Assembly (NCBI GenBank): GCA_025716815.1
Contig: JAIXMN010000083.1
Location: 1-22,645 of the forward strand
Origin: Dichotomocladium elegans
Lineage: Eukaryota; Mucoromycota; Mucoromycetes; Mucorales; Lichtheimiaceae
Direction: 5' to 3'
DNA: 22,645 nucleotides
The position numbers were made by a program, and so were the translations under genes. This document shows, one piece after another, positions 1 to 9,205 of this stretch. Each line of letters begins with the position of its first letter. Within the stretch, counting starts at the first letter, position 1. Below the pieces are notes generated by a model, which was not told the DNA's origin, ran no database searches, and saw only the letters and a program-made list of their open reading frames with translations.

Positions 1-294
1 CAAGAGTATGCGATGGGCCTACGCGATTCGGTGCATGCAGTGCCAAGTAAGCCACAGCCGTTTCAAGCAGCACAGCCGCAGCATGGTCCCACACCCATGG
101 ATATTGACGCCATCCAAGACCGACAGCCTTTTTCTCGCCCTCGTCCGTCCGTTGGTTTTGGTGGTCCGCGTCGTGGTGGTTTCCGTTCTCGTCTCTGCTA
201 CAACTGTGGTGGACGTAATCATATCGCACGACAGTGCCCATCACCCCCGGAAGGAGAGGCTCGTGGTGTTCGCCAGTCGCAGGCAGCGCTTTAA
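1..294 (+). CDS. Gag C-terminal part of Ty3/gypsy element E1 (5' partial)
   Basis: The frame is open from the left edge and ends at TAA 292-294. The first 25 or so residues after the in-frame Met at 13 are unremarkable, followed by a Pro/Arg/Gly-rich stretch and one CCHC zinc knuckle (CYNCGGRNHIARQC, spacing CX2CX4HX4C), the nucleic-acid-binding module of retroelement nucleocapsid. Capsid-like sequence must lie left of the window. The downstream pol frame is offset by +1 and overlaps this one, so Gag and Gag-Pol are probably made from one RNA by frameshifting near the gag stop. Assignment to Gag is secure from the knuckle and the adjoining pol; the length of the missing part is unknown. Confidence 0.85.
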   Translation, partial: QEYAMGLRDSVHAVPSKPQPFQAAQPQHGPTPMDIDAIQDRQPFSRPRPSVGFGGPRRGGFRSRLCYNCGGRNHIARQCPSPPEGEARGVRQSQAAL

Positions 295-295
295 A
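286..295 (+). other. Candidate +1 ribosomal frameshift site between E1 gag and pol
   Basis: The last gag codons read GCG CTT TAA, followed by A. Slipping the CTT-decoding tRNA forward one base onto TTT puts the ribosome in the pol frame (AAA AGA CCA...). A CUU codon in the P site followed by a slow or stop codon resembles the Ty1 signal (CUU AGG C) and the stop-codon type used by antizyme. The pol frame happens to be open back to position 8, so a slip anywhere in 8-294 is possible, but pol-frame residues before the gag stop look like shadow sequence. The exact site is inferred. Confidence 0.5.
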
Positions 296-3200
296 AGACC
301 AAGCGCGTCGGGAGTAGAGAGAGTCCCCTCGCGCCAACCTATATCTCTCAACGTGGTGAACGGTCATCACGAACCAGTCATGACCGACCACCCCATCAGC
401 AATCCGTCGAACCCACCTGTCGCGCAGTTAATCGATTTTACCGAAGAACCACTGTCCGATGAGGCGCTCCACGACAACGAGGCGCAGTTCGAAGCTGATA
501 TATCGTACATTGAGTCTTTAAACGCAATAAACACTGATTTGCCCTTGTATTCGATGGTCTGTAATGGGAGGGTGGTGACGGTGCTTTTGGACAGTGGCGC
601 CAGTTGTTCATACGTCTCACCTCATCTGGCTGCTGGTTGCCCTGTCCGCGATGTACCAATTCGTCACGCCGAGACGGCTGGTGGTCACATGTTCAAGATT
701 GATCGAGTCGTCACTTTGTCCTTATCTGCTGCTGGTTTTAGGCACGACGTCTCAGCTTATGTCCTACACACCAAGTTCGACTTGATTCTTGGGTTGGATT
801 GGATCAGGCGCATACGGCCATTGCCGGATTGGGATGCAGGTACTTGGACGTTCTCTGTGGATGGCGCCCGATATACACTACGACCGATCACATCACTTCC
901 GGAACCCAACCTGTCCTATCTCCTCTCATCACGCCAGGTGGAACGGTTGCAAGAACGAGGGCAGGTTGAGGAGTTGTTCCTCTGCTACGTCCGTAATGAT
1001 CCGCCTGAGTCAGAGTTCCCCGACCAAGACGACCTCCAATCCTTAATCAAGGCCTATCCGCAGGTTTTCCAAGACAAACTGCCGGGGTTGCCACCAGTCC
1101 GGGATGTCAGCCATGTGATTGATACTGGCGATGCCTCCCCGATTAATCGTGCGCCTTACAAGATGAGCCCGTTAGAGTTGGATGAGTTGCGCAAGCAGCT
1201 TAAGGAGCTGCTCGACCTACGACTGATTCGCCCAAGCGCGTCTCCGTGGGGTGCACCGGTGTTGTTCGTTCGGAAGAAAGACGGCTCCATGCGTATGTGT
1301 GTCGACTACCGGGCCATCAATCAGGTGACGAAACGTAATTCCCATCCACTGCCCCGGATCGACGAGTGTCTCGAGCAGCTTGGTGGTGCTAAGTATTTTT
1401 CCAGCATTGACTTGAAGAGCGGTTACCATCAGGTACGCATTCGCGAGGAGGATGTGCCCAAGACTGCATTCAACACACGATATGGGTCGTATGAGTTCTT
1501 AGTGCTACCGTTTGGCCTGACCAATGCCCCACCTACCTTTCAACGGCTCATGAACTCGGTGCTTGGCGACTGCTTGGACAAGTTCGCATTAGTATACTTG
1601 GACGACATTCTTATTTTCAGCAAGACCAAAGAGGAGCATATGCAGCATGTCCGGCATGTTCTCGATCGCTTGAATGACGCTCAACTGGTGGCCAACCTCA
1701 AGAAGTGTGAGTTTTTCAAGACCGAGTTGGAGTTTGTCGGTTACCTTGTTTCTAGTGCTGGTTTCCTCCCGTCGCCGTCCAAGGTAAAAGCAATCCAAGA
1801 TTGGCCACAACCGACGAATGTCCAAGAAGTGCGACAGTTTGTGGGGTTGGCCTCCCATTATCGCCGCTTTATTCGTAACTTCTCGACGATCGCTGCTCCT
1901 TTGACCGATTTGACACGTGGTGTAGGTACCAAGAAAAGAGCTATCGACTGGACAAACGAATGTCAAGCCGCTTTTCAAACCATCAAGGAGCTTATGACAT
2001 CAGCACCAGTCTTGCTGCCACCCGACCCTGAATTGCCGTATGTGATCGAGACTGATGCATCCGATTTTGGTATTGGCGCGGTATTGCTGCAGGAGGGGAA
2101 GGATGGCCAGATGCACCCTATCGCCTTTGAATCGAAGAAGTTATCGTCGGCCGAGCGGAACTACCCAGCCCAAGAGAGGGAGTTACTTGGGATCTTGCAT
2201 GCCTTACGTTGTTGGCGTTGTTTTGTGGAAGGTCGGCGTTATGTGGTGCGTACGGACCACCATCCTCTCCAGTACTTTCGCAGTCGCACAAAACCACCAC
2301 CCCCTCGTCTGATTCGCTGGATCGCGGAGCTTGAGCTATATGATCCCGAGATCCACTACAAGTGTGGCAAAGACAACCAGGTGCCAGACTTGCTGTCCCG
2401 ACGGGACGGGCCCAACTGTCATACCAAGGAGGTTTCTCTAGAACCAGAATACCTGTATGCATTGAAGTCTATCGAGGAATCGGATTGGCCTAAGTTTTAT
2501 ACGCGCGAAGAGAGCAAGTGGCCAACCACGTATAAGGATCTTTTAGACAAGCATCGTGAGAAGTTCGTCGTACACGGAGACAAAGTCTTCCGCAAGGTAC
2601 GATCGGGTGGATCGACGCAGGAAATCCGGTTTGCCTTGTTTGCTCGGCGTGCAGATATCGTACAGTACACCCATACCAGTTTTGGACATACGGGAACGGA
2701 AACGGTGTACGATATCATCAAGAAACGTTGGTGGTGGCCAGGAATGAAAGAGGACATCCAAGACTGGCTGAGATCTTGCCCACAATGCCAGTTAGCATCC
2801 AATGCTGACCGCGGCAAGCATCATGCACCCATGCGCCCTTTAGATGTTCCTCCCGTTTTTTCTCGATGGCACTTGGATTTCATCGGCGAATTGCCTACAA
2901 CCCTCAAAGGAAATCGATGGATATTAGTCGCTGTTGACTATACAACAAACTGGACGATTGCTCGCGCCGTACCTGCAGCTACTGGTCAAGCCATTGCGGA
3001 TTTTGTCTTCGAAGAAATCGTCATGCGATTTGGTTGCCCGGAGGAAATCCTGACTGACCGTGGCGCTAATTTCATGTCACAAGTCCTAAATTTCTACCTC
3101 GGGCATGCCAAGATCCATCACAAGCTCACTTCCGCATTCCATCCTCGGACAAATGGCAAGGTTGAACGCACGAATGGCATCTTGAAGCAGATGATCCGTA

Positions 3201-3802
3201 AGTATACCAATGGCGCGATTTACCGATGGGATGATTTCTTGGAGCCAGCATTGTTTGCATGCCGCATCCGTAAGCATCGCACAACCAATCTCAGCCCCTT
3301 TTTCATGGTTTATGGCGTTGAACCCCGTTTACCTGGAGATGTATTACGACCAATGGTATTGCAAGACCCAACTGCCGTACCTGCCGCGTTAGTCGATAGT
3401 CGAAATCCCTCGTTGCTGCGTCTGCGAGAGGAACGGGCCACTGCTGCCGAACGCCTCCGTGTCAACGCCAATCGTGACAAGGCTATCTGGGATTCCACCA
3501 TGACTCATCAAGTTTTTTCTGTTGGTGACCTTGTGGCCATGCGCCACGAAAACAAATTAAGCCTCGAGTACAATTGGAAAGGCCCTTACACCATCATCAA
3601 GCGCAATCTCGATTCCGACACCTACCAGCTCAAGGATATGAATAATCAAGTATACCGCTCCTGGGTGCATACCGATCGTTTACGTCCTGTCCATGCAAAG
3701 TCTCCGCCCACCTCCCCTTGGTATGATCCTGTCGCCATTCGTAATCTCGACCGCCCAAAGCCCATGTTGGTCGAGGACGCCCAACAGTCTGGGGGGAGAT
3801 AA
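293..3802 (+). CDS. pol: Pol polyprotein of E1: PR-RT-RNase H-integrase (no chromodomain), intact
   Basis: An uninterrupted frame; residue numbers below count from position 8, where the frame becomes open. Aspartic protease has DSGAS at about 195-199. Reverse transcriptase carries the KKDGSMRMCVDYRAIN block and the catalytic YLDD at 530-533. RNase H starts at TDASD near 682. Integrase has an HHCC zinc-binding domain (CPQC visible) and the catalytic triad D957, D1017, E1053, which is DD(59)D(35)E. A GPY/F-type C-terminal module (WKGPYTI) follows, with no chromodomain, unlike the minus-strand elements in this window. The order PR-RT-RH-IN defines Ty3/gypsy. The stop codon sits between the polypurine tract and the first base of the 3' LTR. 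No stop or frameshift is seen, so the enzyme could be functional. Expression as Gag-Pol by +1 frameshift is inferred. Confidence 0.93.
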   Translation, partial: KRPSASGVERVPSRQPISLNVVNGHHEPVMTDHPISNPSNPPVAQLIDFTEEPLSDEALHDNEAQFEADISYIESLNAINTDLPLYSMVCNGRVVTVLLDSGASCSYVSPHLAAGCPVRDVPIRHAETAGGHMFKIDRVVTLSLSAAGFRHDVSAYVLHTKFDLILGLDWIRRIRPLPDWDAGTWTFSVDGARYTLRPITSLPEPNLSYLLSSRQVERLQERGQVEELFLCYVRNDPPESEFPDQDDLQSLIKAYPQVFQDKLPGLPPVRDVSHVIDTGDASPINRAPYKMSPLELDELRKQLKELLDLRLIRPSASPWGAPVLFVRKKDGSMRMCVDYRAINQVTKRNSHPLPRIDECLEQLGGAKYFSSIDLKSGYHQVRIREEDVPKTAFNTRYGSYEFLVLPFGLTNAPPTFQRLMNSVLGDCLDKFALVYLDDILIFSKTKEEHMQHVRHVLDRLNDAQLVANLKKCEFFKTELEFVGYLVSSAGFLPSPSKVKAIQDWPQPTNVQEVRQFVGLASHYRRFIRNFSTIAAPLTDLTRGVGTKKRAIDWTNECQAAFQTIKELMTSAPVLLPPDPELPYVIETDASDFGIGAVLLQEGKDGQMHPIAFESKKLSSAERNYPAQERELLGILHALRCWRCFVEGRRYVVRTDHHPLQYFRSRTKPPPPRLIRWIAELELYDPEIHYKCGKDNQVPDLLSRRDGPNCHTKEVSLEPEYLYALKSIEESDWPKFYTREESKWPTTYKDLLDKHREKFVVHGDKVFRKVRSGGSTQEIRFALFARRADIVQYTHTSFGHTGTETVYDIIKKRWWWPGMKEDIQDWLRSCPQCQLASNADRGKHHAPMRPLDVPPVFSRWHLDFIGELPTTLKGNRWILVAVDYTTNWTIARAVPAATGQAIADFVFEEIVMRFGCPEEILTDRGANFMSQVLNFYLGHAKIHHKLTSAFHPRTNGKVERTNGILKQMIRKYTNGAIYRWDDFLEPALFACRIRKHRTTNLSPFFMVYGVEPRLPGDVLRPMVLQDPTAVPAALVDSRNPSLLRLREERATAAERLRVNANRDKAIWDSTMTHQVFSVGDLVAMRHENKLSLEYNWKGPYTIIKRNLDSDTYQLKDMNNQVYRSWVHTDRLRPVHAKSPPTSPWYDPVAIRNLDRPKPMLVEDAQQSGGR
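3791..3799 (+). other. Polypurine tract of E1
   Basis: GGGGGGAGA lies just before the pol stop codon and three bases before the LTR start. Polypurine tracts prime plus-strand DNA synthesis and sit immediately 5' of the 3' LTR, as here. Confidence 0.8.
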
Positions 3803-4108
3803 TGTCGCAGCAAATAGTCGGAGGTCACAGACACACTTCTTGATGCGCAGCACTCCTTTTGCCGCAGCTATCATCATAACTAAATGCTGCGGTGCGCAGC
3901 CGCTTAGCGTAATAGACAATAGTATAAATAGAGCACCATCATTATCATTAAACGACAGAATATCTTTTCTACTCTGGATACTGCCTGTGTGGCTATTTTA
4001 CTTCGTGGTCCCCGCTCTGCCTAATATATTCTTAGTGGCGATCCTATCCTTTGTGGTTCTCTTCGTGGACGTCGTCAACCTTCCTTCGTGGTATCCAAAA
4101 AGACGACA
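3803..4108 (+). repeat. 3' LTR of E1 (306 bp)
   Basis: The LTR starts TGTCG directly after the pol stop and PPT, and I place its end at CGACA (4104-4108), which gives a 5-bp terminal inverted repeat. A TATA box (TATAAATA, 3923-3930) marks the U3 promoter. The following bases CACAC (4109-4113) would be the target-site duplication. The 5' LTR and its flank are outside the window, so the right boundary rests on the inverted repeat alone; the local (CA)n run leaves a few bases of uncertainty. The LTR ends 24 bp short of the tRNA-Leu 3' end. Confidence 0.75.
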
Positions 4109-4124
4109 CACACACAAAAATTCC

Positions 4125-4130
4125 AAAAAA
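4125..4130 (-). terminator. RNA polymerase III terminator of tRNA-Leu
   Basis: Six T residues on the minus strand begin three bases after the tRNA 3' end, with a further five-T run just beyond. A T-run of this length ends Pol III transcripts. The E1 LTR begins only about 17 bp past it. Confidence 0.75.
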
Positions 4131-4132
4131 TT

Positions 4133-4214
4133 GGTAACTGTGAGATTCGAACTCACGCCTCTTGCGAGACCAGAACTTGAGTCTGGCGCCTTAGACCAAC
4201 TCGGCCAAGTTACC
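4133..4214 (-). tRNA. tRNA-Leu (anticodon CAA), 82 nt, no intron
   Basis: Read on the minus strand, the 7-bp acceptor stem GGTAACT/AGTTACC closes perfectly. The D-arm contains the A box (TGGCCGAGTTGG). The anticodon stem CCAGA/TCTGG frames the loop CTCAAGT, giving anticodon CAA (codon UUG). A long variable arm follows (TCTCGCAAGAGGC), typical of class II leucine tRNAs. The T-arm GTGAG TTCGAAT CTCAC carries the B box. CCA is not encoded, as expected in a eukaryote. It looks fully functional and is the only probable host gene in the window. Confidence 0.96.
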
Positions 4215-4641
4215 GCACACACTTTGTCGGTTTTCTTGTTTCCTAGTTGTCTTGTCTCTTTCCGCTTTTGTAATAATATCTTTATCCAGCCCAAAGAGTA
4301 CTCAAACTAGCAGTAAACAAGAGGATATGCGCCGAGGAAGCCTTGATTTCAGGAGGAAGCGGAATATAAGAATAAGAGTAGATAGATTGACTGTTCTTTA
4401 TTGTAGTAAAGGATACAGCTGATATTTATACTAATGCCTAACGAAGATCCTAGCAAAAGCTACTGATGATTCTGGAGACATCCTTTTTCTAGAAGAGTCG
4501 ACGTGACATGACTGGTGTGGTGGGGAAGTGATCGTGGAGCAAGTTCCAGAAGATGCCAGGAAGCGCCATGGCATTTTAGCTTCCGAAAGGCACGTGACAA
4601 GAGGGATGTCTGGGATCACGTGCTTCGAATTGAGAGCTTGG

Positions 4642-4811
4642 GTCGACCAGGATTCCTGGGCTTGAATCTTTGCCTTGATTTGGCAGTCCTGGAGCCAAAA
4701 CTCCGTTCGTCCACGACAACTTGACACGCTCAGGCGAGACTCTTCCGGCCGACCACCTTCCGAGTTCCAGAGTCCCATACATGACCCCTTTTTCTTGCGG
4801 CCCGGAGTACA
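4642..4811 (+). repeat. Degenerate LTR-like fragment C1
   Basis: Shares interrupted similarity with the minus strand of 5476-5620: a GGATTcCTGGGCTTGAA block, then CGTCCA.GACA, then TTGACACGCT, then an end of CCGGAGTACA versus CCGGGGGTACA. Both copies ending in TACA suggests an LTR terminus. No target-site duplication is recognisable and the 5' end is unclear. Confidence 0.35.
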
Positions 4812-5475
4812 CCACGTGACCTTCCCATATTCTGTTTCTTTCTTTTTACATTCCTTTTTCTTACTTCTTCCTCTTCCATTGACGGCCGCTCTTTCAAGAC
4901 GTGCTAAATCTTCTCAGCCCTTTTTCACGCTAAATATTTAATCTTTGTTAGTACAGAGCTAACATAGATCCTTCCTTAGTTTATTGCTTGCACTAATTTA
5001 GCGTCCCCTTATCAGTCCGTTTACATCTCTTCTTTTCGTTTGTATGTTCCTATGTCGTCATCCTATCTCTGAGCTTCTCAACATCATTTATGTAGCGTTA
5101 TTACCCTTTCCTTTAGTCCAGGAGGACATCCTTTTAAGCGCGTCCAATTGGACGAATAAACTAGATCGAAAAAGTATCTCTTTCACTTTTTGGTCACTTC
5201 CATCCATAAGGATTACTCCTACCCAACCTTCAGAACCCACCGTTTGGCTTATTGCTGTGGCGAACAGAGAAGTCATTCATTATTATTGTTTTCATTTACA
5301 CACCACTTGAAATTTTCTTTCTTTGACCGTATCGATTTTTGGAGTCAGTCGACGCGATCAAAGAGCCGATTTTGCAAGTAAATAGTCCTGTTGTACTATC
5401 TTCTTGCCCATTGTTGTTCTTATTATTTTTCTCTCTGTCATTTTTGACATCCATCCCTTTCATTTTTCTTATTGT

Positions 5476-5658
5476 TGTACCCCCGGAGTATATTCACACA
5501 AACAGTTGTACCAAGCGTGTCAACTTCTGTCATGGACGCGCCCAACCAATGCATTAGGCCGTCACAAAATAAACGAAGGTTCAAGCCCAGAAATCCAGGC
5601 CGACGGGAAAACCTTCGATCCAAAACCAAAACCTTGGATACTGCGCGAATATTCTAGA
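5476..5658 (-). repeat. Degenerate LTR-like fragment C2, cut by E4
   Basis: Minus-strand homologue of 4642-4811, starting on the plus strand at TGTACCCCCGG. Its body would extend rightwards but stops at the left edge of the E4 LTR (5659), so E4 may have inserted into it. Divergence is high and orientation is inferred from the shared TACA end. Confidence 0.3.
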
Positions 5659-6293
5659 TGTCAGCTGCAGAACAACCACCTTGTGTTGTTGTGTAGAGAG
5701 TTAGTGGCAAGTAGAAACCAATGAGTCAAAATCGAGTCTTTGAGACGGGATCCTCTTTATTGAATAAAACAACTCTCTTTTTATATGCGTTGGGATGGAC
5801 CATGTTAGCTTTGCCGGAACAAGTGTTAGCCGTTGACACCGCTTCTCCGCTACTCTCCATCTGTAGTTAATATTCTGGGCGATTGTTCCCTCCGTCTTCA
5901 TTAAGAGGAAATCACCGATTGGATAGATGTGAGATGGAAGAAGTCAGGGCATCAAGACGTACTTGCGGGAATTGTTGGATGAATAGCAGTTCCGCTCACT
6001 ACTGACTGTGCAAGTGCAGTGTCATGAACAGGAGGACTACGACACACCTCATACACCAATTGGTATCCATAGCAGTTCTATCAGAAGTACTTTCCATGAA
6101 ACACTGCTTCCAGCACATTCCATAGTGAAATATATAAATATAAGTCATATAGAATCAATAAAGGGTATCACTTGGTCAAGCAAGAAGAAATCTGCAAAGT
6201 CAATATCAAGGCTGGTTTGAGTACTCCAGGACATTACCATTTTTAGACGGAATTGTACAAGACAACCAGGAACCAAAAGCCCAGGACCTGACA
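5659..6293 (+). repeat. 5' LTR of E4, split by solo LTR A1
   Basis: The ends are TGTCAG and CTGACA, a 6-bp terminal inverted repeat. Removing A1 and one copy of its duplicated target leaves 267 bp. A TATA box (TATATAAATATA, near 6130) is followed by a poly(A)-like CAATAAA (about 6157), placing R near 6150-6170. A PBS-like TGGTAGC follows three bases after the end, then the gag start, which fixes this as a 5' LTR on the plus strand. I could not find a matching 3' LTR in the window. Confidence 0.72.
5682..6044 (-). repeat. Solo LTR A1 (363 bp) inside the E4 5' LTR
   Basis: Bounded by TG...CA and flanked by a perfect 5-bp duplication CACCT (5677-5681 and 6045-6049), so it is an integrase-made insertion reduced to one LTR by recombination. 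It is homologous to A2 (12386-13607): the start (GTAGAGAGTTAGTG), about 60 bp around GAGTCTTTGAGACGGGATCC, and the end (GCAGTGTCATGAACAGGAGG). On the minus strand ATATAAAAAG is followed by CAATAAAG, giving the likely orientation. Confidence 0.85.
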
Positions 6294-6296
6294 AAT

Positions 6297-6309
6297 TGGT
6301 AGCTGATGA
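6297..6309 (+). other. Putative primer-binding site of E4
   Basis: TGGTAGCTGATGA begins three bases after the 5' LTR end. A PBS starting TGG would match the CCA end of a tRNA primer; I cannot name the tRNA. It does not match the tRNA-Leu in this window (which would need TGGTAACT). Confidence 0.4.
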
Positions 6310-6392
6310 AAGTTTCTTTCCACTAACTCTTGGAACCGATTTATTTGCAAGCTTTCAAGGATAGCTTTGTACCATACCTGTGACCCATCAAA

Positions 6393-6877
6393 ATGGATTC
6401 AGAGCAAGCCCAACACAATCAACCCAACCTCACCCTTGAGCAACAAGTGCTCATGTCTGTTATGCAGTCCCTGCAACAGGTCCTGCAGCAGCAACAACAG
6501 CAAAGTCAGCAAATCGCTGCAATGCAAAACTCCCAAGTGGGACCCGACCAAGGCCAACAGGCAATCCCACGAAATAGCCGTTCGCTGGTGCAAGCACTAA
6601 AGCCTACCAAACCGGATGTCTTCCGAGGTGAACGTACATCTCAAGCAGTTGAGGCGTGGCTGTATACAGTCCAGAAGTATTGTGAGTTGGTGGAAATCGA
6701 CGACGACCATCAGATGGTGCTTTTCGCGGTGACTCTGCTACGCGATGGTGCCGTCGCTTGGTGGCGACAATTGGAGGCAGAACTTGACCTGGAAACCCCC
6801 AGCACCTGGGCAGAATTCTGCCGGGCTTTCTGAAAAGAGTTCAAGCCTGAGAACTCTGAACAGCTGGCCCATCAACG
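6393..6877 (+). pseudogene. Gag of E4, 5' part (broken by a stop codon and by E2)
   Basis: Begins at an ATG 96 bp after the PBS. It has a Gln-rich N-terminus (roughly residues 25-50, a long QQQ run), then a Retrotrans_gag-like capsid region (VEAWLYTVQKYCE, AVAWWRQL, WAEFCRAF). A TGA at 6831-6833 interrupts the frame within a conserved-looking segment, after which the same frame continues to the E2 insertion point. The CAACG duplicated by E2 is at 6873-6877. The frame resumes at 13670 with no shift once E2 and one duplication are subtracted (6792 bp, a multiple of three). Confidence 0.8.
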
Positions 6878-7235
6878 TGTAATGGTTTGGGAGCTGGATT
6901 GAGACAGGACAAGAAGGGTGTTCGGTGCTTTCCAACAAGACAAGACAAGACAGGACAAGACCAATAGGACAGGACAGGACAGGACAGGACAGGACCGAAG
7001 CACAGAGGCCAAGAGAAGAGTTGAACCAGAAGGAATCGTATGGAAACGAAGAAACAAGATAACTCATTGCTCTTTACTAATGATAATGCTATGGCTATAT
7101 ATATATAATACGTGTGTATAAGATTATGGTGAGAAAAGTACTGATAACAACAATTACGAAAGAAAGGGGATTTGGATGGCTAGCTATGGACTTCGCTGAC
7201 GATCGATATAGGAGATGTTGAGTTTGGTCGTTACA
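6878..7235 (-). repeat. 3' LTR of E2 (358 bp)
   Basis: Ends TGTAATG and CGTTACA in plus-strand reading. On the minus strand a TATATATATATA box (about 7095-7108) is followed after roughly 23-30 bases by GAGCAATGAGTTAT, the likely RNA start, and then by a run of GTCCT pentamers. It differs from the right LTR at only three positions, all near its left end (G/T, C/A, C/T). Confidence 0.92.
6966..6995. repeat. Pentamer minisatellite (AGGAC)6 in E2 3' LTR
   Basis: Six perfect AGGAC units, preceded by imperfect ACAAG/ACAGG units from about 6936. The same six units occur in the other LTR at 12168-12197, so the repeat is part of the element and was copied through reverse transcription. Confidence 0.9.
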
Positions 7236-7247
7236 GTACCTCCCCTC
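7236..7247 (-). other. Polypurine tract of E2
   Basis: On the minus strand AGGAGGGGAGGTAC directly precedes TGTAACG at the LTR start and follows the pol stop codon. Confidence 0.75.
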
Positions 7248-8396
7248 CTAAGCTCGAGTACCACGAGAGCGCCGAGAGCGGCGAGGTTGGCGGGGAGCAG
7301 GACCGGGCTTGGTAGGACAACGTAGGTGGAAGTCACGAACGGACTCCGAAGCATTCCAAAGATGCGATGCCAGTTCCCACGTATTTTCGGACGGGTCTGG
7401 GTATCCTTTCCACGCAACCAAATACTGTAATTGTCCACGACGAATGCGGCTGTCCAGAACTTCGTCAACCTCGTAATGTTGCTGACCTTGAACTTCCACA
7501 GGCGGCGGAGGAGCGGGCACGCGTTCAGGAATGTCAGGGAGGCTAGGGTCGTCGCGGGGGGTCAACAAGGAAACATGGAAAACAGGATGGACTTGCATGG
7601 TGTCCAGTAATTCTAACTTGAAAGCATGTGTACCAACGGCAGAAATAATCTTGAACGGGCCGAGGCGAGCATGATCCAGCTTCGGTGACGGTCTGGCAGT
7701 CTTGATATTTTTCGCTGATAAATAAACGAAATCGCCAACACGGAGCTGTGGTGGCACGCGATGGTGCTCATCGTAATAGGCGGCTTGGGTACGTTGAGCC
7801 AGTAATATTTCTGACTTGAGGGAGTCATGCAATTCCTTCAACTGTTGTACGAACCCTTCGGATGATGCGGATATGCCAGAGGGTGGAGCGGATGCCAGAG
7901 AAAATCGCGGATGAAAACTGAAAGTTGACTCGAACGGGGTGTGCCGTGTACTGGATTGCAAGGAATTATTATAACTAAATTCTGCCATTGGAAGGAGGGA
8001 TACCCAATTGTCTTGCTGGTAGTTTAGGTATGCTCGGAGATACTGTTCGAGGATTGCGTTGGTACGTTCTGTCTGTCCATCGGTTTGTGGATGAAAAGCT
8101 GTGGACATGTTAGCTTGGATATTGAGAAGTGCGAGTAACGAGCGCCAGAAACGAGACGTGAACACAGAACCGCGATCTGAGACGATGTCATCAGGAAGAC
8201 CATGTAACCGAAAAATGTTCTTGACAAACAGCTCAGCAAGATCCTTGGCCGAAATCGTGTCTTGGCATGGTATGAAATGCGCCATCTTTGTCAAGCGATC
8301 AACGACCACCCAAACGGAATTATAACCTTCAGAGAGTGGCAATCCAACGATGAAATCCATACTGATAGATGACCAGGGGCGTGACGGGATTTGCAA
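7248..8396 (-). pseudogene. E2 pol segment: integrase core and chromodomain
   Basis: A 382-residue open segment. The catalytic triad is D14 (SMDFI), D74 (SDRG) and E110 (TERTN), DD(59)D(35)E, so the HHCC part lies in the preceding frame. A GPF module (LGPFKIISAVG) precedes a complete chromodomain at about 308-358 (YEVDEVLDSR...YLVAWKGYP...TWEL), which in this family tethers the pre-integration complex to histone marks. A basic tail (RRSRRSRG) ends the protein 12 bases before the LTR. The Met shown is only the first in-frame one; translation would arrive from upstream. The segment is intact but separated from the rest by a -1 frame change near 8390-8400. Confidence 0.88.
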
Positions 8397-9205
8397 GGCT
8401 TCAATTGACCGGGTGGAGCTTGTCGTGATGGTTTTGAGCGCTTACATATGCGACAATTGAATACATACCGGTTTACAAATTTTCGCATTCCTGGCCAGTA
8501 ATATCGCCGAGAGAGCAATTCGCATGTCTTTGCTTGGCCGAAATGGCCTGCTGCTATATTGTCATGGTGATTTTGCAATAATTCGAGCTTCAGGGTGTTG
8601 CTGTCCGGTATGCAAATGCGATTGTCGACTAAGAGCAGCCCTGATTCCTGGTCGATAGTATATCGTTGAAACCTACCACGCAGGTTATGCGGGATGCTAT
8701 CTGGATGTTGTGCCAGGTCGAAAAGTCGTTGATATTTACTGTCAGTCAAGGAAGCATCTTGGATCCTTGATAGCAGTGCAACATCCGTCGGGCAGCTCGA
8801 TATTGTTCCAAGCACCACCTGCGCTGCGCGGAAGATCGATGCAATGGGCTGTTTATCGCCATCCTCCCCCTCCCTGAAGGCAAAATCGGGGCGGCGAGAG
8901 AGGGCATCGGCCTTGGGGTTTTTACCTGCGGGGTGGTAAGTGACCCTGAAATCCTCGACCTCGCTCAGCTTGATGGACCAGCGCGCATGTCGGCGATTAA
9001 GGACCCCGGCATTACTGGACATAAAATGCTCCAGGTTTTTATGGTCCGTGTATACCGTAGCTTGATGTTGAGCACCCTGCAGATAATGTCGCCACGTACA
9101 GAAACAATCGACTATTGCTAATAATTCTTTGTCATAGACATTGTAGTTGACTTCTGCCGGATTGAGTTTACGACTATAGAACGCGACGGGGTGAAGGCGA
9201 GAGTC
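8291..9205 (-). pseudogene. E2 pol segment: end of RNase H and HHCC of integrase
   Basis: Frame continuous with RNase H connection sequence, including ALSRRPDF and the integrase zinc module (H...H...YYWPGMRKFVNRYVFNCRICKRSK, with CX2C). It follows the preceding segment after a -1 frame change around 9205-9225, in the CTTCACCCC region, and ends out of frame near 8395, where the next segment takes over. The last 35 or so residues before its stop at 8291 are shadow translation. Confidence 0.8.

Larger units (their letters stand above)
4215..5658. other. Non-coding region upstream of tRNA-Leu with degenerate LTR-like fragments
   Basis: No frame here resembles a protein. On the minus strand around 4385-4430 an AGTATAAATATC box followed about 25 bases later by ACAATAAAG resembles an LTR promoter plus poly(A) signal, the layout seen in the clear LTRs of this window. 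The two segments listed separately (4642-4811 and 5476-5658) are inverted homologues. The stretch 4830-5470 is T-rich on the plus strand and I see nothing in it. Confidence 0.5.

Noticed and set aside
8..292. Extra N-terminal 95 residues of E1 pol
   Set aside because: Overlaps the clear gag knuckle in another frame and looks like shadow translation; pol is taken to begin at the frameshift.
3693..4310. 205-residue plus-strand frame over the E1 LTR and tRNA
   Set aside because: It spans the PPT, LTR and the antisense of tRNA-Leu; no protein-like features.
4830..5470. Host protein gene upstream of the tRNA
   Set aside because: Short frames only, T-rich, no domain-like translation or plausible exon structure.
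6918..7121. 67-residue open frame in the E2 LTR, repeated almost identically at 12120-12323
   Set aside because: It translates the AGGAC minisatellite and U5/R of an LTR; the conservation reflects LTR identity, not a protein.
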